DNA of 9,013 nucleotides from CAZYTO01 sp964650405. Its GTDB lineage: Bacteria; Acidobacteriota; Thermoanaerobaculia; Gp7-AA8. Of the stretch, positions 6,558 to 9,013 are shown piece by piece. The first letter of the stretch is position 1. Every line of letters starts with the position of its first letter. Position numbers and translations under genes: made by a program. The stretch covers positions 1-9,013 of the forward strand of contig CAZYTO010000245.1 of NCBI GenBank assembly GCA_964650405.1, written 5' to 3'. Under the pieces are notes generated by a model that was not told where the DNA came from, made no database searches, and saw only the letters and a program-made list of their open reading frames with translations.

Positions 6558-7331
6558 ATGCATTGGGTCATCGCAGTGCTAACCCTTCTCACCGTGAGCG
6601 TTCCCATGACAGCCCAGAACAGCGAGCACAACATCGAACACCTGAAGGACTTTCAGGTCGTGGAGTTTCGCCGCTACACGATCAACGACGGTGGGCGCCG
6701 TCAGTTCTGCACCTACTTCGAAACCTACTTCCCCGAAGCCTTCGAGCAACTCGGTGCCATCGCCTTGGGACATTTCTTCGAGCGGGACAAGCCGAACATG
6801 TTCCTCTGGCTGCGCGGCTTCCACAGCATGGACGACCGCGCCCGTCTCAATGCCGCCTTCTACTACGGTCCACTCTGGAAGGAGCACCGGGCCACGCTGA
6901 ACGGCCTCATCGCCGACAGCGACAACGTCATCCTTATGCGTCCGCTGCGTCCGCTGGCCATCCTCCCCGCGGTCGATCCGGTGAAGGAGCCGGACGGCGC
7001 GCACGGCATCGGGGTGGCCCTCCTCTTCACCGTCAAGCCAGGAGCAGTCGACGCCTTCGCCCAGCAGGTTGAGACCGCGTTCGCCCGCTTCCGCGCCGCC
7101 GGCATTCGCGAGGCGGCCGTTCTCGTCACCCTCGACGCCACGAACAACTTCCCGCAGCTTCCCGTCCGCACTGACGGACCGTACCTCGTCTGGCTGGGAA
7201 TGGCGCCCGACGACAACGCCATCGCGCCGGTCCTCTCCTCGCACTTCGCCATGGACCTGTTGAGAGCCGAGCCGGAGGTCATCGTGCTCGACCCCGGCAA
7301 ACGCTCCCGCTTGCGCTGGCTCGGAGAGTAG
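6558..7331 (+). CDS. NIPSNAP-family protein with predicted signal peptide
   Basis: A 257-residue protein. Residues ~32-130 (VVEFRRYTINDGGRRQFCTYFETYFP, ..., HFFERDKPNMFLWLRGF, ..., ARLNAAFYYGPLWKEH, ..., NVILMRPL) match the NIPSNAP domain, a dimeric alpha/beta-barrel ferredoxin-like fold of unclear biochemical role. Residues ~149-245 look like a diverged second domain of the same fold, starting at VALLFTVKPGAVDAFAQQVETAF. Residues 1-20 (MHWVIAVLTLLTVSVPMTAQ) could be a signal peptide, though without a basic residue other than His2. If translation began at Met17 (ATG at 6606) the protein would be cytoplasmic, as most family members seem to be. I prefer 6558 for its hydrophobic N-terminus and upstream -10-like hexamer. 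The open frame continues far upstream, but that part lies over the repeat region and antisense to the LTXXQ gene and is not coding. No enzyme function is claimed. Confidence 0.8.
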   Translation: MHWVIAVLTLLTVSVPMTAQNSEHNIEHLKDFQVVEFRRYTINDGGRRQFCTYFETYFPEAFEQLGAIALGHFFERDKPNMFLWLRGFHSMDDRARLNAAFYYGPLWKEHRATLNGLIADSDNVILMRPLRPLAILPAVDPVKEPDGAHGIGVALLFTVKPGAVDAFAQQVETAFARFRAAGIREAAVLVTLDATNNFPQLPVRTDGPYLVWLGMAPDDNAIAPVLSSHFAMDLLRAEPEVIVLDPGKRSRLRWLGE

Positions 7332-7341
7332 ATCCGAATGG

Positions 7342-7389
7342 GCGAACCAGCGAATAAGCGAATAGGCGAATAAGCGAATCCGCGATCCC
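7342..7389 (+). repeat. Tandem octamer array, GCGAATAA family
   Basis: Six contiguous 8-nt units: GCGAACCA, GCGAATAA, GCGAATAG, GCGAATAA, GCGAATCC and GCGATCCC (7342-7389). All start with GCGA and the middle three differ at one base. No inverted arm is seen. The array begins 10 nt after the NIPSNAP stop and ends just before the putative pepE -10 element. Confidence 0.8.
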
Positions 7390-7392
7390 CGC

Positions 7393-7398
7393 TATCAT
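7393..7398 (+). promoter_or_regulatory. Possible -10 element of pepE
   Basis: TATCAT, a good match to TATAAT, ends 12 nt before the pepE ATG and would give a leader of only about 5-6 nt. No Shine-Dalgarno sequence and no clear -35 hexamer; the octamer array occupies the position where a -35 would be. Confidence 0.45.
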
Positions 7399-7410
7399 GC
7401 GCGGCGCGAC

Positions 7411-8091
7411 ATGCGACTTCTGCTGATCTCGTCCTCTCTCGTTCACGGCTACGGCTTCCTCGAACAGCCTGAGCCCTTTCTCCGCGAGCACTTCGGCGCC
7501 ATCCGGACCATCGCCTTCGTCCCCTTCGCCGCGCACGACCATGACGCCTACACGGCCAAGGTCCGCGGCCGCTTCGCCACGATGGGGTACGACATCGTGC
7601 CTGTCTCCGAGATCGATCGGGCCGAAGGGCTCTTCATCGGCGGCGGGAATACGTTCCGGCTGCTGAAGACCCTTCAGGAGCGCAACCTCCTTCAACCGCT
7701 GGGCGCCCGCGTCCGCGCCGGCCTCCTCTACGCCGGATCGAGTGCCGGGAGCATCATCGCCTCCCCCACCATCCGCACCACGAACGACATGCCCATCGTC
7801 GAACCGCCGACGCTCACGTCGTTCGGCTTTCTCGAGTTCCAGCTCAACTGCCACTACCTCGACCCCGATCCGGGATCGACGTTCAAGGGCGAGACGCGGG
7901 AGGAGCGCCTCCGCGAGTTCCACGAAGAGAACGACCTCCCCGTGGTCGGCATCCGCGAGGGCTCCTGCCTGCGGGTCGAAGACGGCGCCGTCACCCTCCT
8001 CGGCATGAAAAGCGCCCGCATCTTCCTCCGAGGCCGTGAAGCGTTCGAGGTGGAGGCGGGGACGAGGATCGACCGCGCGCTGGCCGGGTGA
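7411..8091 (+). CDS. pepE: Peptidase E, alpha-aspartyl dipeptidase (MEROPS S51)
   Basis: A 226-residue cytoplasmic serine peptidase. PepE hydrolyses dipeptides with N-terminal aspartate, using a Ser-His-Asp set in a class I glutamine-amidotransferase-like fold. Length is almost the same as the 229-residue enterobacterial enzyme. The family phrases are all present: FVPFA, IGGGNTFRLLK (76-86), the nucleophile elbow GSSAG (109-113, Ser111), PTIRTTNDMPIV with Asp126, NCHY with His148, and KGETREERLREF. The spacings Ser+15=Asp and Ser+37=His equal those of Salmonella PepE (Ser120, Asp135, His157), so the catalytic set is intact. The one departure is Ser110 where the enterobacterial enzyme has Trp (GWSAG). 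There is no signal peptide. It appears to be a single-gene unit with repeat arrays on both sides. Related S51 members include cyanophycinases, but length and TIRTTNDMP favour PepE. Confidence 0.94.
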   Translation: MRLLLISSSLVHGYGFLEQPEPFLREHFGAIRTIAFVPFAAHDHDAYTAKVRGRFATMGYDIVPVSEIDRAEGLFIGGGNTFRLLKTLQERNLLQPLGARVRAGLLYAGSSAGSIIASPTIRTTNDMPIVEPPTLTSFGFLEFQLNCHYLDPDPGSTFKGETREERLREFHEENDLPVVGIREGSCLRVEDGAVTLLGMKSARIFLRGREAFEVEAGTRIDRALAG

Positions 8092-8097
8092 CGCCGG

Positions 8098-8286
8098 GCG
8101 GGAGGCGGGTGCCGGGTACCGGGTAACAGGTACCGGGTAACGGGTAACGGGCGGCGACACCCAGACACCGGCACCCGTTACCCGGGACTCGGTACCTGTT
8201 ACCCGGTACCCGTTACCCATTACCCGTTACCTGGTACCCGGCACCCGTTACCCGGTACCCGGCACCCGTTACCCGCCCCCTCCCGC
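8098..8286. repeat. Large inverted array of 24 in-register heptamers, GGGTAAC/GGGTACC/GGGTGCC family
   Basis: From 8107 to 8274, 168 nt divide exactly into 24 heptamers. Units 1-7 (8107-8155) read GGGTGCC, GGGTACC, GGGTAAC, AGGTACC, GGGTAAC, GGGTAAC, GGGCGGC. Two transition units follow (GACACCC, AGACACC; 8156-8169). Units 10-24 (8170-8274) read as reverse complements: GGCACCC, GTTACCC, GGGACTC, GGTACCT, GTTACCC, GGTACCC, GTTACCC, ATTACCC, GTTACCT, GGTACCC, GGCACCC, GTTACCC, GGTACCC, GGCACCC, GTTACCC. Outer edges are a matching pair, GCGGGAGG (8098-8105) and CCTCCCGC (8279-8286). The short left arm could pair with several registers of the long right arm. The element fills most of the 256-nt gap between pepE and clpS. 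Confidence 0.9.
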
Positions 8287-8305
8287 TCGCCGCTCGCCGC
8301 TCGCC
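8285..8305 (+). repeat. Three GCTCGCC heptamers, same word as the 6356-6483 element
   Basis: Three perfect contiguous copies of GCTCGCC abut the GGGTAAC-family array. The 19-nt sequence at 8280-8298 is identical to 6450-6468, so one word family occurs in two gaps 1.8 kb apart. Here no inverted partner arm is present. Confidence 0.75.
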
Positions 8306-8335
8306 GCGCAAGAATGCCGCCCCCACCCCCTGCGT

Positions 8336-8341
8336 TAGCGT
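8336..8341 (+). promoter_or_regulatory. Possible -10 element of a leaderless clpS transcript
   Basis: TAGCGT fits the TANNNT pattern reported for leaderless genes in Deinococcus and some other bacteria. It ends 6 nt before the clpS ATG at 8348. No Shine-Dalgarno sequence is present in the C-rich stretch between. Confidence 0.4.
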
Positions 8342-8347
8342 CCCCGC

Positions 8348-8662
8348 ATGACCGACACGCGGTACGACGAGGCGCCGGTCGCCGAGGGAGAGGAGAAGGT
8401 CGAGGAGCCGCCGCTCTTCCGTGTCCTCCTCCACAACGACGACTACACGACCATGGACTTCGTCGTCTACATCCTCCAGTCGATCTTCAACATGCCGCCC
8501 GACCAGGCAGTGCAGGTGATGCTTCACGTCCACGTGCGGGGAGTGGGCGTGGCCGGCGTCTTCACGTACGAAGTCGCCGAGATGAAAGTGGCCCGGACCA
8601 GCGCCCTGGCCCGCGAGCACGAATTCCCCCTGTTGTGCACAATGGAACCGGAGAAACCGTGA
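8348..8662 (+). CDS. clpS: ATP-dependent Clp protease adaptor ClpS
   Basis: A 104-residue cytoplasmic adaptor that binds proteins with destabilising N-terminal residues (Leu, Phe, Tyr, Trp) and hands them to ClpAP. After an acidic, flexible N-terminus (1-20) comes the conserved core: LFRVLLHNDDYTTMDFVV, a helix ending HVHVRGVGVAGVFTYEVAEMKV, and AREHEFPLLCTMEP. The residues lining the N-degron pocket in E. coli ClpS (Asn34, Asp35, Asp36, Met40, His66) are all present at a constant offset: Asn30, Asp31, Asp32, Met36, His62. It is therefore likely functional. Length and start agree with the family. The gene is followed by clpA, the usual arrangement, but an 85-nt gap with a long hairpin separates them. 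Confidence 0.96.
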   Translation: MTDTRYDEAPVAEGEEKVEEPPLFRVLLHNDDYTTMDFVVYILQSIFNMPPDQAVQVMLHVHVRGVGVAGVFTYEVAEMKVARTSALAREHEFPLLCTMEPEKP

Positions 8663-8665
8663 AGA

Positions 8666-8744
8666 TAGTGCCGAGTGCTGAGTGCCGAGTGCTGAGAATT
8701 CTTGCTCTCCGTACTCGGCACTCGGCACTCTCCACTCGGAACTA
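8666..8744. repeat. Inverted heptamer array GAGTGCC/GAGTGCT between clpS and clpA
   Basis: Left arm 8666-8696: TAGTGCC, GAGTGCT, GAGTGCC, GAGTGCT, GAG. Right arm 8714-8744 contains GGCACTC twice (8717-8723, 8724-8730), TCCACTC and GGAACTA. The 31-nt arms pair at 27 of 31 positions around a 17-nt loop (8697-8713). The array starts 3 nt after the clpS stop and ends 3 nt before the clpA ATG, so it occupies the whole gap. In RNA it would form a long stem that could attenuate read-through into clpA or hide its start. There is no T-run. Confidence 0.85.
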
Positions 8745-8747
8745 GGA

Positions 8748-9013
8748 ATGATCGCCAGGCAACTGCAGAAGACCTTCGAATTCGCCCTCGCCGACGCCGT
8801 TCGGCGGCGGCATGAGTACGTCACGCTCGAGCACCTCCTCTACGCACTGCTGCACGACCGCGACGTCGAAGACGTCGTCAACGCGTGCGGCGGCGACGTC
8901 GAGTTGCTGAAAAAGCAGCCCGACGATTTCATGAACCAGCCCCTCGAGCAGCCAGGTGACGAGATCGAGGTGCAGTCCACCCCGGCGCGAGGTACAACAT
9001 TTCGGTTGACGCT
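8748..9013 (+). CDS. clpA: ATP-dependent Clp protease ATP-binding subunit ClpA, N-terminal part (3' end outside window; last ~50 nt doubtful)
   Basis: ClpA is the hexameric AAA+ unfoldase that feeds substrates to ClpP and docks ClpS through its N-domain. Here 88 codons are open to the edge. Residues 1-~70 fit the ClpA N-domain (repeat-N fold): MIARQLQKTFEFALADAVRRRHEYVTLEHLLYALLHD compares well with the E. coli ClpA N-terminus, including the HEYVTLEHLL core. From about residue 73 the sequence stops looking like ClpA: the expected conserved TLGFQRVLQRA-type phrase is absent and STPARGTTFRLT appears instead. No ATPase motif is in the window. The start has AGGA directly adjoining the ATG, too close for a normal ribosome binding site. 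Placement after clpS supports clpA over clpB or clpC. Confidence 0.88.
   Translation, partial: MIARQLQKTFEFALADAVRRRHEYVTLEHLLYALLHDRDVEDVVNACGGDVELLKKQPDDFMNQPLEQPGDEIEVQSTPARGTTFRLT
8965..9013 (+). other. Probable chimeric contig end: histidine-kinase-like sequence fused in frame to clpA
   Basis: The final residues IEVQSTPARGTTFRLT match the G2-box end of a sensor histidine kinase ATPase domain (usual form: I-x-V-x-S-x-P-G-x-G-T-x-F-x-L-x-L-P). The unfinished last codon begins CT, consistent with the Leu normally following. Base use also changes, with ACA ACA TTT and TTG codons against the G/C-ending codons before. A join at a short shared stretch near GAGATCGAGGTGCAG is the likely cause. 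Confidence 0.55.

Noticed and set aside
8107..8274. CRISPR array
   Set aside because: Units are 7 nt, contiguous and without unique spacers, and the orientation inverts midway. No cas genes are nearby.
8213..8824. A 203-codon - strand open frame over clpS
   Set aside because: It is antisense to clpS and both flanking repeat arrays; its ends translate the repeat words as repeated peptides (for example RVTGAGY). The + frame encodes an unmistakable ClpS.

Overview
This window is GC-rich bacterial DNA with strong G/C preference at third codon positions. It probably comes from an uncultured soil or sediment organism. Several starts appear leaderless, and one secreted protein joins DUF11-like repeats to a beta-helix. 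Both would suit an Acidobacteriota-type lineage, but nothing here fixes the taxonomy. Both ends cut through genes, so the window may be a whole short contig.

Layout, left to right. (1) The C-terminal third of a CusA/CzcA-type heavy-metal RND efflux pump, + strand, cut at the left edge. (2) A 448-nt gap with no convincing gene. (3) A complete superfamily 1A (UvrD/PcrA/Rep) DNA helicase, +. (4) A secreted DUF11-like plus beta-helix protein, +. (5) A convergent hairpin terminator, then a Spy/CpxP-like LTXXQ periplasmic protein on the - strand, with a strong ribosome binding site and a 20-nt-period direct repeat upstream. (6) A divergently transcribed NIPSNAP-family protein, +. (7) A peptidase E (S51 dipeptidase) with its Ser/Asp/His residues intact, +. 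(8) clpS followed by the 5' end of clpA, +, the adaptor and unfoldase of the ClpAP N-degron pathway.

The most unusual content lies between the genes. Every gap from 5742 to 8747 holds an array of 7- or 8-nt words. Usually the words run in one direction and then as their reverse complement, giving long potential hairpins. Each gap has its own main word: CTGAAAGG, GGCGAGC, GCGAATAA, GGGTAAC/GGGTACC/GGGTGCC, and GAGTGCC/GAGTGCT. The array between pepE and clpS is 24 heptamers (168 nt) kept in exact 7-nt register through the inversion. The two gaps left of 5742 lack such arrays.

A second oddity is the right edge. The clpA reading frame changes at about 8965 from ClpA N-domain sequence to one resembling the G2 box at the end of a sensor histidine kinase. 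This most likely marks a chimeric contig end, and the last ~50 nt should not be trusted as clpA.

The genes do not form one obvious pathway. clpS and clpA are a functional pair. The RND pump and the LTXXQ protein could both belong to envelope or metal stress defence, but they lie 4.7 kb apart and that link is weak.
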